A DNA stretch of 64,000 bases from an uncultured Bacilli bacterium (GCA_934167485.1 CAKPKL010000007.1:1-64000), one strand, 5' to 3'; counted from the stretch's first letter, positions 16,703 to 26,033 are shown. The notes: generated by a model not told the origin, from the sequence alone. Program-made: numbers and translations.

Positions 16703-19360
16703 ATGGAATACGCAATTCAACAAAAGATAGACAAATTAAGTAAGATGTACAATTATTTTGAAGGTAAGAAAGCTATTAAGATTATATCTTCGATGACTAT
16801 AGAAGAAGCAGAAATAGTTTTATCAAATCCAAGAGTACAAGAGATAATATTTAGAATAGATGATGTAGATACCTTAAGAGAAATTTTTAGAAAAAGTCCA
16901 GCATTTTTTCAGGAAATAATGTTTTCAAATGAAAGAACACAAGACCTACTTATTTCTCCTAAAAAATCTCTTAAAAGAAAAGAATTAATAACAAACTATA
17001 ATAATAGAAATTTTGTATTTAGCGAAAAAGAAATTAGAGAACTAGAAGTTTTTCTACATGCTATTAAAAGTTCAAAAATTTATGAGCAAATTGTAGATAG
17101 TAAATTTTTTCAAAGAATTGTACCAATGCTTTATGAAAAACAAATAACCAAATCTTTCTTTAGAGGTATTGATGCTGTTAAATTATTTTATAATATTATT
17201 AATGATAAAGAAATATTTAATACTAAAAAACCAAGACAAAGAAATATAATTGAAATATTCAATAAAGTTAGTAATCATATCTTATTATCAGATGATTATG
17301 AAAAAATTATTGGTGATGGTGAAAAATTTATTCAATCTAAAAAGTGGAAATGTAAAGATGAAGAAAAGATTTTTATAGATGACAGAACGCTATCTTTACT
17401 TACAATCCCGATGTTGGAAGAATTATTAGAATTTGAAAATATAGATAATGAATATATTAAGAACTATCTGAAAAAAGATATACTACCTAAGATTATTAAA
17501 AATAATTATGATTTTAATAAAATATTCTCACATCTTTTGACAGGTAATTATAATTGTTTTAATGGTATTGATTATATTTACTTTAGTGTAATAATTGAGG
17601 AAATTGATAATAATGAAGAACTAAAAGAAAAATTTATAAATTTTATTTATAACATTTTATGTAATAATCAAAACTTTAATTTAACTGAAGAAGATATGGT
17701 AAAAAAAGTACTATACAGCAAGATGAAAAACATGGAAATAAACAGGGAACAATATAAAAATTTATTCTATTCTCCAGATGGATTAAAGACAATTTTCTAT
17801 CTAAAGTTTGGTAAATTATCTCAAAGAATGGATTACTTAAATGGTATTTCTTCAAAACAATTAATTTATTTAAATATTAAACATATAAATCAAATATTAA
17901 ATTCTTTAAATATTGAAAATGAAGATGAACTTTCAAATTTATATTCATTTTCAATAAAATTATATATGGTATTTGGATTAGAAAGAACATTAAAGATTCT
18001 TAAAGGTGATTATGGTCATATTAATAGATATTTCTTTGATAATGTAAGTAATCTTAATGTTAAAAACGTTGAATTGATAAAAGAAGGTAAAAAATATATA
18101 CCTAAAATATCAAATGAATTTATAAGTTTTATGTTTGCTAACCAAAATGAAAATCATTTTAAAAATATGCTTTCAGATTCCTCTAGTTTATTAAGTAAAA
18201 ATTGGAGTTACTTATATAATAATTATGAAGAACTAAAAGAAAAATGTCATGGTGTAATAACTCTTAAAAAACTTAATGTAATATTAAAAGAATTATCTCC
18301 TGAAAGAGACATTGATGATGTATCACCTAATAATTACAAATTACAAGAAAATGATATTTTAAATGATGTGTGTTTAGGTAATAAGTCAAGAAAGTCAAAT
18401 CAAGAAGTATATAAAATGGTATTAGATATATATGAAAAAATGAAACGTAGAACAGAATCTAGTATTCCATATGTAAAAGGTGAAGCATCTAATGGATATT
18501 CATACGAGATGATGAAATTAAATGATCCGATAGCATTTACATTAGGATATAGATGCAATTGTTGTATAAGAGTTAACGATATTGCACATAATCATTTATT
18601 ACATGCTACATTATGTAGAAATGGTAGAATATTATTGCTTTTTGATAAACATCATCAATTAGCAGGATTTGTTCCATTAAAAAGAAATGGTGAATTACTT
18701 ATAGCTAATAGTATTGAGTGTTTGCATAAAGTTAGAAATGAAAGTGCAATAATTGCATTTAAAGAAGCTATAAATGATATTGTTGAGATATCACAAAACA
18801 ATGAAAAAGATTCAATAAAATTAGTATGTATTGGTCGTGAGGCATATGCAAAGCCAAATGGAATACCATTCCCTAATGATATTCCAACTCCAACTATTTT
18901 TGAAAAGAATGATCCTACTTATGCTCATACTGATCAATATCATAGAACACTAGATATTATATATCAGAAGCCTGCATTAAATATATCTAATATTAAGTAT
19001 GGTAATCCAACTTGCAGTTATACTGACCCTAGACCACAAATAAATTCTTGTGATTTCAGAAATGGAAATAATGAAACTATTGAACAAGCATTAAAAGTTA
19101 TTAATGCAGTAAGATATGAAAATGCCGATATAGAGGAATTAGAAAATTTCGCTTTATGTAGAAGATACGGTTTAGATAAATGTATATACAATGAAGATTG
19201 GTATATTGTAACGACATATGATGGTAAAATATATGGTGATTTTCTTAAATTTAATCCTAAAGCTGAGACAGAATATAAAATTGCTTTTGGTGAACTAGTT
19301 GGAATGAGTTACGATAATTATAAAGAAAAAAATGGTAAAGAGAAAAAATTAAGTTTATAA
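16703..19360 (+). CDS. 885-aa protein of unknown function, element 1 cargo
   Basis: ATG at 16703 with a GAGGGAG site is preferred over the TTG 15 bases earlier. The first 600 residues look all-helical, with short repeats such as VDTLREIFRKSPAFFQEIMF, and have no membrane segment. The C-terminal third contains the compact motif LGYRCNCCIRV, then HNHLLHATLCRNGRILLLFDK and a run ending in LLIANSIECLH, which recalls a GNAT-like acetyltransferase layout; that resemblance is from memory and weak. It is the only intact gene in a decayed element, which suggests selection for it. A sensor-plus-effector protein is possible but unproven. Confidence 0.75.
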   Translation: MEYAIQQKIDKLSKMYNYFEGKKAIKIISSMTIEEAEIVLSNPRVQEIIFRIDDVDTLREIFRKSPAFFQEIMFSNERTQDLLISPKKSLKRKELITNYNNRNFVFSEKEIRELEVFLHAIKSSKIYEQIVDSKFFQRIVPMLYEKQITKSFFRGIDAVKLFYNIINDKEIFNTKKPRQRNIIEIFNKVSNHILLSDDYEKIIGDGEKFIQSKKWKCKDEEKIFIDDRTLSLLTIPMLEELLEFENIDNEYIKNYLKKDILPKIIKNNYDFNKIFSHLLTGNYNCFNGIDYIYFSVIIEEIDNNEELKEKFINFIYNILCNNQNFNLTEEDMVKKVLYSKMKNMEINREQYKNLFYSPDGLKTIFYLKFGKLSQRMDYLNGISSKQLIYLNIKHINQILNSLNIENEDELSNLYSFSIKLYMVFGLERTLKILKGDYGHINRYFFDNVSNLNVKNVELIKEGKKYIPKISNEFISFMFANQNENHFKNMLSDSSSLLSKNWSYLYNNYEELKEKCHGVITLKKLNVILKELSPERDIDDVSPNNYKLQENDILNDVCLGNKSRKSNQEVYKMVLDIYEKMKRRTESSIPYVKGEASNGYSYEMMKLNDPIAFTLGYRCNCCIRVNDIAHNHLLHATLCRNGRILLLFDKHHQLAGFVPLKRNGELLIANSIECLHKVRNESAIIAFKEAINDIVEISQNNEKDSIKLVCIGREAYAKPNGIPFPNDIPTPTIFEKNDPTYAHTDQYHRTLDIIYQKPALNISNIKYGNPTCSYTDPRPQINSCDFRNGNNETIEQALKVINAVRYENADIEELENFALCRRYGLDKCIYNEDWYIVTTYDGKIYGDFLKFNPKAETEYKIAFGELVGMSYDNYKEKNGKEKKLSL

Positions 19361-19380
19361 AAAAGAATATATTAAAAAAG

Positions 19381-19497
19381 CTAGTTAAAATCTAACTTTG
19401 GTTTTTTCTTTATTTCAGCAAGTGCTAAATCAGGTAAGCAATAATTTCCATATTTTTTATAATTTTGAATCTTTTCTTTAGTGAAGAATATTAGTAG
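19381..19497 (-). pseudogene. possible C-terminal gene remnant
   Basis: A minus-strand frame of 38 codons ends FFTKEKIQNYKKYGNY then CLPDLALAEIKKKPKLDFN and a stop. Its composition is protein-like but the upstream part is lost at an in-frame stop. The family is not recognised. Confidence 0.35.
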
Positions 19498-19512
19498 TTA
19501 TTGTTTTAAATT

Positions 19513-19533
19513 TTAGGTACCCATTTAGGTACT
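19513..19533 (+). repeat. integrase arm-type direct repeat, element 1 right
   Basis: TTAGGTACCCA then TTTAGGTACT, matching the left-end repeat of element 1 and lying about 75 bases inside junction 2. Confidence 0.6.
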
Positions 19534-19608
19534 AAATTACTAAAATCTCTTAAAATATAAGAACTTAATTAGCAATAATTTATTTTATATATGAAAGATT
19601 TTGGTACT

Positions 19609-19642
19609 CTGAAGGAGCGCATTGCGTTCCATTTTTGTTTAT
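19609..19642 (+). other. attachment-site-like junction 2
   Basis: CTGAAG, hairpin GGAGCGC-att-GCGTTCC (one G-U), then CATTTTTGTTTAT identical to junction 1. It separates elements 1 and 2. Confidence 0.6.
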
Positions 19643-19673
19643 TTAAAAGGATTTTCAAGAGTTTAATATTGCT

Positions 19674-19682
19674 TTAGGTGGC
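19674..19682 (+). repeat. integrase arm-type repeat, element 2 left
   Basis: A single TTAGGTGGC, the same 9-mer as the pair at the right end of element 2. Confidence 0.5.
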
Positions 19683-19775
19683 TTTTTAAAAAATTTTTTA
19701 AAATTATTATTAATAAATACTAAGAATATAATAAACTATGATATAATATTTATTATATTCAAGGAGTGGTTTTGA

Positions 19776-20333
19776 ATGAAAGAAAAAGTATTAAATACAT
19801 ATGATGGTAAAGAATATACATTTTCAACATATTTTATTATAAATAATGGGAAATTATTTAGTACTAACAATTTTAATTTTGAAGATAATTTAAAAAATTG
19901 TTTTTATATTAAAAAGTTTGGTTCAAATGTTCACCCAGTTATATATTTGGACACAAAAGTTGATAATAGATGGGTAAATAAAAATCAAGTTATTGGCAAT
20001 TATAATGCACTTATGGATTTTGTTATAGCTAATGAAAATAGTTATATTTGTATAAGAGGATTTAGTCACACTAATATTGAGCATTTTATAAGAATGATTA
20101 ATGAGTTAAAAGGAACTAATATCAAACCAATTAAATTTAAAAGTAAACTTTCAGAGGCACAATATGAAAGACATCTTTTGACTAAAGAACAAAGAATAAA
20201 AAATTTAAATCAAAAACTTGATGCAAGTGGTGAAGTTGAATCTACTCATCAATATATGAAAATTGCAAATAGTGTATTTAGGGAAAGAAAGCATAAATCA
20301 AGAGTAAAAATTATGCAACTAAGAAAAAAGTAA
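19776..20333 (+). CDS. uncharacterised protein, element 2
   Basis: 185 residues. An N-terminal part rich in beta-type residues (YTFSTYFIINNGKLFS) is followed by a basic helical C-terminus with repeated K/R (RERKHKSRVKIMQLRKK). No family recognised. Start ATG 19776 follows AAGGAGTGG. The next gene begins 14 bases after its stop, so the pair is an operon placed between the element end and the mobilisation module, a usual cargo position. Confidence 0.7.
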   Translation: MKEKVLNTYDGKEYTFSTYFIINNGKLFSTNNFNFEDNLKNCFYIKKFGSNVHPVIYLDTKVDNRWVNKNQVIGNYNALMDFVIANENSYICIRGFSHTNIEHFIRMINELKGTNIKPIKFKSKLSEAQYERHLLTKEQRIKNLNQKLDASGEVESTHQYMKIANSVFRERKHKSRVKIMQLRKK

Positions 20334-20347
20334 TTGGAGGTTTTGAA

Positions 20348-21430
20348 ATGACAATTGAACAAGCAAAGCAAGAATTAGTAAGAAGATATAAATATTTATA
20401 TGAGAATGCTTATTTTATATTAGCACCATATATGTATGAACAAAGTGAAGAAAAATTTAAAAAAAATGTAGATAAAAACTTAAATAAATATAATGATGCT
20501 ATATTAAAAAAAACGTTAATTTATTTGAATATCAATAGATTGGATAGTATAAATTCATTATTTGAAGAATTTTTGTTATCAGATAAACCAATGGAAGAAA
20601 GTACACTTTATCAAATGGTAGAAAGTAAAAGAAAAGATAAAGATTATTTAGATAAAGTAAAAAAAAGATTAGAATTACTAGAAAAAGATAATGCAGATAA
20701 AAAGTATGAAATGTTTAAATCAAAACTAAGCATATGGGAAATATTAGAAAAAGTTTCAGATTATATTGAAGAACAATCTGGTGATTTAAAAAACAAAGAA
20801 AGAAAGTTATATGTTCTTGATCAATATTATAAAATTCATAGATATCAAAACAATGGTAAAATATATATTAGTGGTAGAAAATTAAATTTACATGATGTTA
20901 GTTCTATTGTTATAGATTTGCATAAAAGAGAACCATTTAGAGATAAAAAAGATATAGGAATTAAAAACAACCCATTTATATCAGTAATATTTTCTGCGCC
21001 ATATTATGAAGATAATTGGTCGATTTTTACTGAAAATGAAAAACAACAAATATATTTACAATATCATGATGAATTACCATGCGATTTAGAAATAACTTGT
21101 GAACTTGAAGAAGAGTATATTCAAACAATGATAGAAACAAGATTATATAGACCTGAAAATACTGAACCTTGTGGAGAAAATTTTGTTGTAAAAGAAGAAG
21201 ATATATTTGTTAATCCAAATGATAGATTATACAGATATTATCAATTATGTCCACATTGTGGCTATATGGTAAATATTCCTAAAGAGATTTTATCAGAAGG
21301 GATTAAACAAAGAATAGAAGATAGATGTGATAAAGATGAAAAATTATTTAGAAAAATGTTCCTTTATTCTGAATTGTTTAGTTTAGATAAAAATTCAACT
21401 AAAGGACAAAAGAAAGTATTAAAGAAATAG
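20348..21430 (+). CDS. uncharacterised zinc-ribbon protein, element 2
   Basis: 360 residues, no family recognised. The first half is charged and helical with a likely coiled-coil part around residues 100-140. Near residue 300 is LCPHCGYMV, and EPCGENF lies about 30 residues earlier, which may supply other zinc ligands. Start ATG 20348 has a TTGGAGG site. It is the second gene of the pair with 19776-20333. A role in defence or element maintenance is only suggested by location. Confidence 0.7.
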   Translation: MTIEQAKQELVRRYKYLYENAYFILAPYMYEQSEEKFKKNVDKNLNKYNDAILKKTLIYLNINRLDSINSLFEEFLLSDKPMEESTLYQMVESKRKDKDYLDKVKKRLELLEKDNADKKYEMFKSKLSIWEILEKVSDYIEEQSGDLKNKERKLYVLDQYYKIHRYQNNGKIYISGRKLNLHDVSSIVIDLHKREPFRDKKDIGIKNNPFISVIFSAPYYEDNWSIFTENEKQQIYLQYHDELPCDLEITCELEEEYIQTMIETRLYRPENTEPCGENFVVKEEDIFVNPNDRLYRYYQLCPHCGYMVNIPKEILSEGIKQRIEDRCDKDEKLFRKMFLYSELFSLDKNSTKGQKKVLKK

Positions 21431-21436
21431 AATACT

Positions 21437-21473
21437 AAAATACTGGCCTACAAAAGTAGACCAGTATTTTTTT
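21437..21473. terminator. bidirectional terminator
   Basis: AAAATACTGGcCTAC-aaaa-GTAGaCCAGTATTTT, A-run on one side and T-run on the other, between convergent genes. Confidence 0.85.
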
Positions 21474-22977
21474 ATATTTCAATTTCATAATCATCATTAT
21501 TTTTATCAATAATATTATCAATAATTTTATTTTGTGGTTCTTCATCTAAACTATCAATTATATTAACAATATTATTTAATTTACTTTTAAACATATGAAC
21601 ATAAGTGTTTAGAGTTTCATCAATTTTAGTATGACCTAAAAATTTAGCAACAATTTTTATATCAGCATCCGTGCTAATTAATAAACTAGCACAGGAATGT
21701 CTAAAATCATGCAATCTAATTTGTTTAACTCCTGCTAATTTACAATTGTTATTTTTTCTTCTTCTAATAGCATCATCACCTAAAGGAAGTTCATTGCCAA
21801 AAACAAACCAATCTTCTCTAAAATTAGTATATTGCATAACACTTTCTTTAAGTGCTTTTAAGTCATCTGTAAACTTTTTTGATAATGGTAAAGTTTTATT
21901 ACTTTTTAAAGTTTTAGGACTAGATATGATATATTTTTTGCCATTAACATTATCTGATAGTCCTTTTCTAATTGTTAAAGTATTATTATTAAAATCTATA
22001 TCATTCCAATCTAATGCTCTAATTTCACCTTTACGAAGTCTCTTTGTGTAAGAAATAATATCAATAACGTCATTATCTTTATATCCAAACAAACCTTTCT
22101 TAATATCTAAAAGAGAACTTTTTAGTGGTTTATTTGCTTTTTCTATGGCTTCTTTTGATTGTTTTAATGAATTAGATATATTTTCACATTCTTTAGTTAA
22201 TTCTTCTAATTCGGCCTTTTTTTCGTTAATATCGTACTCTAATTTTGATTGATGAGTTTTAGATGAACCAATATTACCACGATCTAAATTAAAATCTTTA
22301 TTAGTTATAAATTTATTGAATTCATCTTGCATTATAGCATAAGAATTTTTTCCACCTCTGTCTTTCCAAAATTGGTCATTGTTAAGAAAATTACCTTGAA
22401 CTTTTTCATAAATAATTTTTCCTTTATCATCTCTTAAAAGTTTTGGTACTAGAGTTGTTTTATTATCTTTTGTTTTAATTTCTTCTTTAATTAAATTACC
22501 AAAGTTATCTTTAACAAAGCATTTTCTTTTTACCTCATTAACAACAGGTATAAAATATGCCTGTAAATGTGGTGTATCTTCATCATAATGAACTTGAGCT
22601 AAAACAATATTTTCTTCACCAACATATTGTTTTAAAAATTCCATACAACAATCAAAAAATTTAGTTATAGAGTGAGGAATATCTTCTTTAGATTTTATAT
22701 AAGGTACTTTTACTATTTGTCCTTTTTTATCTCCAGTTTTATAAGTTCTACCACTATCAATAAATTTCATACCTAGTGATTCAAAAAATTCAGGACCACT
22801 TGTAAAAGTAATACCATTTAGCATATTTGTATTAGGTTTATTTAAATATTCAATATTTCTATCTTTTAACTTTTTCTTAACTTCTTGATATAGATTTCTT
22901 TCAGTAATAGATACATACTCAACATTATAAATTCTTCTTTCGTAATCATAATTTCCAGTTCCTTTTCGAGAACTCAT
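21472..22977 (-). CDS. MobV relaxase fused to tyrosine-recombinase catalytic domain
   Basis: The ATG at 22977 has AGGTG six bases upstream and begins MSSRKGTGNYDYERR, so I count 501 residues (a longer form from 23082 is possible). The first 310 are a MobV/Pre relaxase, with the metal-binding HYDEDTPH at residues 130-137 that acts in nicking oriT. A coiled coil and the MobV segment GLFGYKDNDVIDIISYTK follow. At about residue 313 the sequence switches in frame to an integrase: RLRKGEIRALDW (Arg315), HDFRH (His423, Arg426), LGHT (His449) and Tyr459. The integrase N-terminal arm-binding and core-binding domains are absent. This looks like an in-frame deletion that joined mob and int; activity of the recombinase half is doubtful. 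Confidence 0.85.
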   Translation of the reverse strand: MSSRKGTGNYDYERRIYNVEYVSITERNLYQEVKKKLKDRNIEYLNKPNTNMLNGITFTSGPEFFESLGMKFIDSGRTYKTGDKKGQIVKVPYIKSKEDIPHSITKFFDCCMEFLKQYVGEENIVLAQVHYDEDTPHLQAYFIPVVNEVKRKCFVKDNFGNLIKEEIKTKDNKTTLVPKLLRDDKGKIIYEKVQGNFLNNDQFWKDRGGKNSYAIMQDEFNKFITNKDFNLDRGNIGSSKTHQSKLEYDINEKKAELEELTKECENISNSLKQSKEAIEKANKPLKSSLLDIKKGLFGYKDNDVIDIISYTKRLRKGEIRALDWNDIDFNNNTLTIRKGLSDNVNGKKYIISSPKTLKSNKTLPLSKKFTDDLKALKESVMQYTNFREDWFVFGNELPLGDDAIRRRKNNNCKLAGVKQIRLHDFRHSCASLLISTDADIKIVAKFLGHTKIDETLNTYVHMFKSKLNNIVNIIDSLDEEPQNKIIDNIIDKNNDDYEIEI

Positions 22978-23109
22978 TTCAACACCTATATTATATAAAT
23001 CATTTTGTTTATATTTGGTTTCTACTCGTAAGACTTGCTTACCATCATACAATATTTTATCTCCTTCTTTAGTAGAGGTCATTTATGACCTATCTCACTA
23101 GGGCATAAC

Positions 23110-23150
23110 CCAATCGTGAGTTCAGGGACACGTCCCTAAAAACCCTGAAT
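23110..23150 (-). other. candidate oriT
   Basis: Directly upstream of the relaxase gene. TTCAGGG (23121-23127) pairs with CCCTGAA (23143-23149), and inside it GGGAC-ac-GTCCC (23125-23136) forms a second stem. MobV origins of transfer typically lie just before mob and contain such inverted repeats. The nick site cannot be placed by eye. Confidence 0.5.
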
Positions 23151-23184
23151 ATTTTTTGTAAGCAAAAAATATATAATATAAATA

Positions 23185-24132
23185 TTAATCATCAATTATA
23201 GGTTCTTCATATCTAGCATTGTATATTCTTTTACCAGATTTCCTATTATAATCGAGATATAAACCTTCTTTTGCTAAAGCAGGTATATTCTTTTTTTATA
23301 TTTTTCCAAATATAGTAGGCTGAATTAAAATACCTAATTGACTTGTAATTTCTGATGCAGAAAAAGAAAACTCTTTTTTCTTAATAGCATAATTTAAAAG
23401 TATTTTTAATTCATTACTTAATTCTTCAGTTTCATCTTCAATTTTTTCAAAGATTAAATTATCATTTATTTCTAAAACAAACTCATCACTTTTATAATCT
23501 CTACTTTGATAGTTAAAATATATTTTATTTTTTAAATGATTATCTTGTTTTAGAGTTATAACTCCATCAACAGCACCATCAATAGCAGTACTACCTAAAG
23601 TAGTATTAGTTTTATTTAAATGATGAAGTAATAATATAGTAATGCCATATTTAGAACATAATTCTCTATATTTAGGCAATACTACTTGTGCCATATCTTG
23701 ATAATTATATAAATCAAACTTATCATTTATATAAACTCCATTAAACATATCAATTATTACAAACTTACCTTTATTTACACTTACAAATTCACTAATCTTT
23801 TTTTCTAAATAATCTAAGTTTAATTTAGGTTTATTTACTTCTTGTTCTATTAAATAGAAATTGTCATTAAACTGTAAACTCATCTTATTTATTCGATCAG
23901 CTATTTGCGAAGAATCCATTTCTGTGCTAATATATAAGACAGGAGATGGATTTACTTTAAGTCCTAAAAATATTGTTCCTGTTGCAATAGCATGAGCAAG
24001 TTGTAACGAAAATAAAGATTTGCCCACTTTAGGTCTAGCAACTAAACAATATAATCCATTAGATTTCATAAGGTTCTCAACTATGAAATCTTTTTTTGTG
24101 CTATTATTTAATATTTCATTAATTGTTTTCAA
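23185..24132 (-). pseudogene. RepA-like AAA ATPase, frameshifted near the C-terminus
   Basis: AAA_25/RepA-type ATPase of mobile elements, a replicative-helicase-like protein. Walker A is ARPKVGKS near residue 40, Walker B FVIIDMFNG, and ILLLHHLNK follows. The continuous frame ends at 23296 with FGKI and a stop at a run of seven T/A. One base out of phase the protein continues with IPALAKEGLYLDYNRKSGKR and ends EEPIIDD at 23185. One base change in the homopolymer would restore about 315 residues, so this is either slippage, an assembly error or early decay. Its neighbours on the same strand are the small HTH gene upstream and mob downstream. Confidence 0.8.
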
Positions 24133-24144
24133 ATGTTCTCCTTT

Positions 24145-24384
24145 CTAATTAATTCCTTCTTTTGACATTTTTTGAAGATAATTAATATTAATTTTTAAAT
24201 AATTCACAACTTCATTCATTGGTAACAATTTACTAGGTAATTGATAACCTTTGTTTAACAAACTAATTCTTATTTCACTTTTTAATTTAGAAGCACTATT
24301 TTTGCCTAAACCAGTAAGCTTTCTTAAATCATTTAAGTCACACCATTGTTTAGAAATCAAATCTAATGTTTCCTTTGCAGTCAT
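24145..24384 (-). CDS. small HTH protein (excisionase/replication-initiator type)
   Basis: 79 residues. The central WCDLNDLRKLTGLGKNSASKL has the form of a helix-turn-helix. It is the first gene of the minus-strand mobilisation operon, 12 bases before the ATPase gene. Start ATG has GAGGTG upstream. In comparable elements this position holds an excisionase or a replication regulator; the exact role is inferred. Confidence 0.65.
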   Translation of the reverse strand: MTAKETLDLISKQWCDLNDLRKLTGLGKNSASKLKSEIRISLLNKGYQLPSKLLPMNEVVNYLKININYLQKMSKEGIN

Positions 24385-24412
24385 TTATTCACCTCACTTT
24401 CTAGAACAAATA

Positions 24413-24440
24413 AGGTTCAAAAACCGCCATTTTTGAACCT
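24413..24440. promoter_or_regulatory. operator: perfect 11-bp inverted repeat
   Basis: AGGTTCAAAAA-ccgcca-TTTTTGAACCT lies just upstream of the minus-strand operon. The half-site GTTCAAAA recurs at 24498-24505 and 24529-24536, the latter between the -35 and -10 boxes of the repressor gene. The likely binder is the adjacent XRE protein. Confidence 0.7.
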
Positions 24441-24518
24441 CCCTATTTTAATTATTACATATTTCGACTATATTAGTCAATATTTTTCGCACAAAAAGTT
24501 CAAAATTAAATAAATTTA

Positions 24519-24547
24519 TTGTTTTTAAGTTCAAAAGAGTGTATAAT
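24519..24547 (+). promoter_or_regulatory. promoter of the XRE repressor gene
   Basis: TTGTTT (24519-24524), 17 bases containing one GTTCAAAA half-site, TATAAT (24542-24547). The position of the half-site suggests autorepression. Confidence 0.6.
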
Positions 24548-24566
24548 CGAATTATGAGGTGTTTTT

Positions 24567-25094
24567 ATGGAAGATATGAATGTTGGAAAGTTAATAACAG
24601 AAGCTAGAGAGAAAAAAGGTATATCAAAAAATCAACTAGCAGAACTATGTGGTGTAAGTCATACTGAAATAGCAAGAATTGAATCAGGAGAACGTGAAGT
24701 ACCAAACCCAAAAACATTAAGAAAGATAAGTAAATACATAGATGTTAATTTTAATGAGTTAATGTATGCTTCAGGATTAGGATTACAAATTGGACCAGAT
24801 AGTTTATTACTAAAAGAATTTTATTCTAGTATAAAAGGTCCTAAAGTAAAAGAAACTTTAGTGAATACATTAGGAGCATTACATAATTGTAATAAATTTG
24901 AAGAGTTTTTAAAAAAGAAATTAGAAGATAAAAAATTATCAGAAGAAGAAAGAGAAAATATAAGACAAGCAATAGAAGATAATTTTTATCAAACTCTTAC
25001 ATTTTATGAAATAATAAATACGCTACATACTACTTTAAGAAATGAAAAAGTTGATAATACAGATGATGAAAGTTTATTAAAAAATGACAAATGA
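24567..25094 (+). CDS. XRE-family transcriptional repressor of element 2
   Basis: 175 residues with an N-terminal HTH_3 domain: ITEAREKKGISKNQLAELCG then VSHTEIARIESGEREVPNP, and a helical C-terminal part probably for dimerisation. It is divergent from the mobilisation operon, with a palindromic GTTCAAAA operator between them, the usual repressor position. Start ATG 24567 follows GAGGTG. No protease-cleavage site of the LexA type is visible; an ImmA-type peptidase is present only as a remnant in element 1. Confidence 0.85.
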   Translation: MEDMNVGKLITEAREKKGISKNQLAELCGVSHTEIARIESGEREVPNPKTLRKISKYIDVNFNELMYASGLGLQIGPDSLLLKEFYSSIKGPKVKETLVNTLGALHNCNKFEEFLKKKLEDKKLSEEERENIRQAIEDNFYQTLTFYEIINTLHTTLRNEKVDNTDDESLLKNDK

Positions 25095-25159
25095 CAAGTA
25101 ATATTGGGGTACCCCCTATAATTGATGTCATACTGTCATAAAAAAATTGTAGGTGATTT

Positions 25160-26011
25160 ATGAATAAACAAATAATTTTAAAAAAAGATATAGAAGATAC
25201 AAAAAATTTTTTTAATAATAGCATATTCTTTGATAATAAAGTTAAACAGAAAATAGAAAAAAATAGTAATTTAAAATTTGATGATTTGATTATTTGGTGT
25301 TGCATTCAGTGTAATAAGAGACCTAAAAGTGTGAATTACATCGGAAATGAAGAATTTGTTGAGTTCTTTTTGTTTAGTATCTATAGGCATAAGGATATAT
25401 TAGAAAAACTATGGATAGAAACGCAAAATATACATGATAAAAGTTTTAGATTAAGGTTAATTGATAATAAAGAACAATTTAAACAATATCTATGGGAATT
25501 GTATCTTAAATATTATTTTATAAAAAAAGGAATGAATATTAAAAAGAGTTCAAAAAATTCTGGTCCTGATATTTATATTTCAAATAATAACGTAAATGTA
25601 TATATTGAATGTATAGTTCCTAAGCAAGGTAATAATGAATATCGAGTTCCAGAAATAGTTGAAAATGGTATTGGACAAGTACCTATCTCAGAAATTAAAC
25701 AAAGATTTATATATGCAATAAATGAAAAAATAAATAAATATAAAACATATCTTTTAGATGGAATTGTAAACGTAAATGATAAATTGTTGATAGCTTTGAA
25801 TACTAGTGGGTTATCATATTATGGAAGCTTGATGGATTTCGATGAACCTTTATTACTGGAATGTTGTAAAGAGCAAAAAATATTTGAAAATAATAAATTT
25901 TTAGATGGTATTGTATATAATCACAAATCAATATTTGAATATAATGTTGATTTTGAAATTATCATTATAAAAAATGATTATTCTGTAATAAAAGATAAGA
26001 TAAATATATAA
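25160..26011 (+). CDS. PD-(D/E)XK-like nuclease-fold protein, element 2 cargo
   Basis: 283 residues, no named family recognised. KKSSKNSGPDIYISNNNVNV followed by YIECIVPK (about residues 135-165) resembles the restriction-endonuclease core in which D and E sit on adjacent strands; the final lysine is displaced (ECIVPK rather than ExK). The N-terminus contains WCCIQCNKRPKSVNY. Start ATG 25160 follows GTAGGTG. A 22-base gap to the AlbA-domain gene makes a two-gene cargo operon next to the element's right end, where defence genes are common. Function inferred. Confidence 0.65.
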   Translation: MNKQIILKKDIEDTKNFFNNSIFFDNKVKQKIEKNSNLKFDDLIIWCCIQCNKRPKSVNYIGNEEFVEFFLFSIYRHKDILEKLWIETQNIHDKSFRLRLIDNKEQFKQYLWELYLKYYFIKKGMNIKKSSKNSGPDIYISNNNVNVYIECIVPKQGNNEYRVPEIVENGIGQVPISEIKQRFIYAINEKINKYKTYLLDGIVNVNDKLLIALNTSGLSYYGSLMDFDEPLLLECCKEQKIFENNKFLDGIVYNHKSIFEYNVDFEIIIIKNDYSVIKDKINI

Positions 26012-26033
26012 TACTTTCTGGTGGTGAGATAAA

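Larger units (their letters stand above)
15692..19630. mobile_element. integrative element 1 (decayed)
   Basis: Bounded by junctions 1 and 2, with TTAGGTAC-type tandem repeats just inside both ends (15744-15763 and 19513-19533). It contains a 5'-truncated ImmA/IrrE gene, the last 17 codons of an integrase and one large intact gene. Limits are inferred from the repeats. Confidence 0.55.

Noticed and set aside
25104..25117. Perfect palindrome GGGGTACCCC before the nuclease-like gene.
   Set aside because: Only 10 bp and single copy; no half-sites nearby to support an operator.
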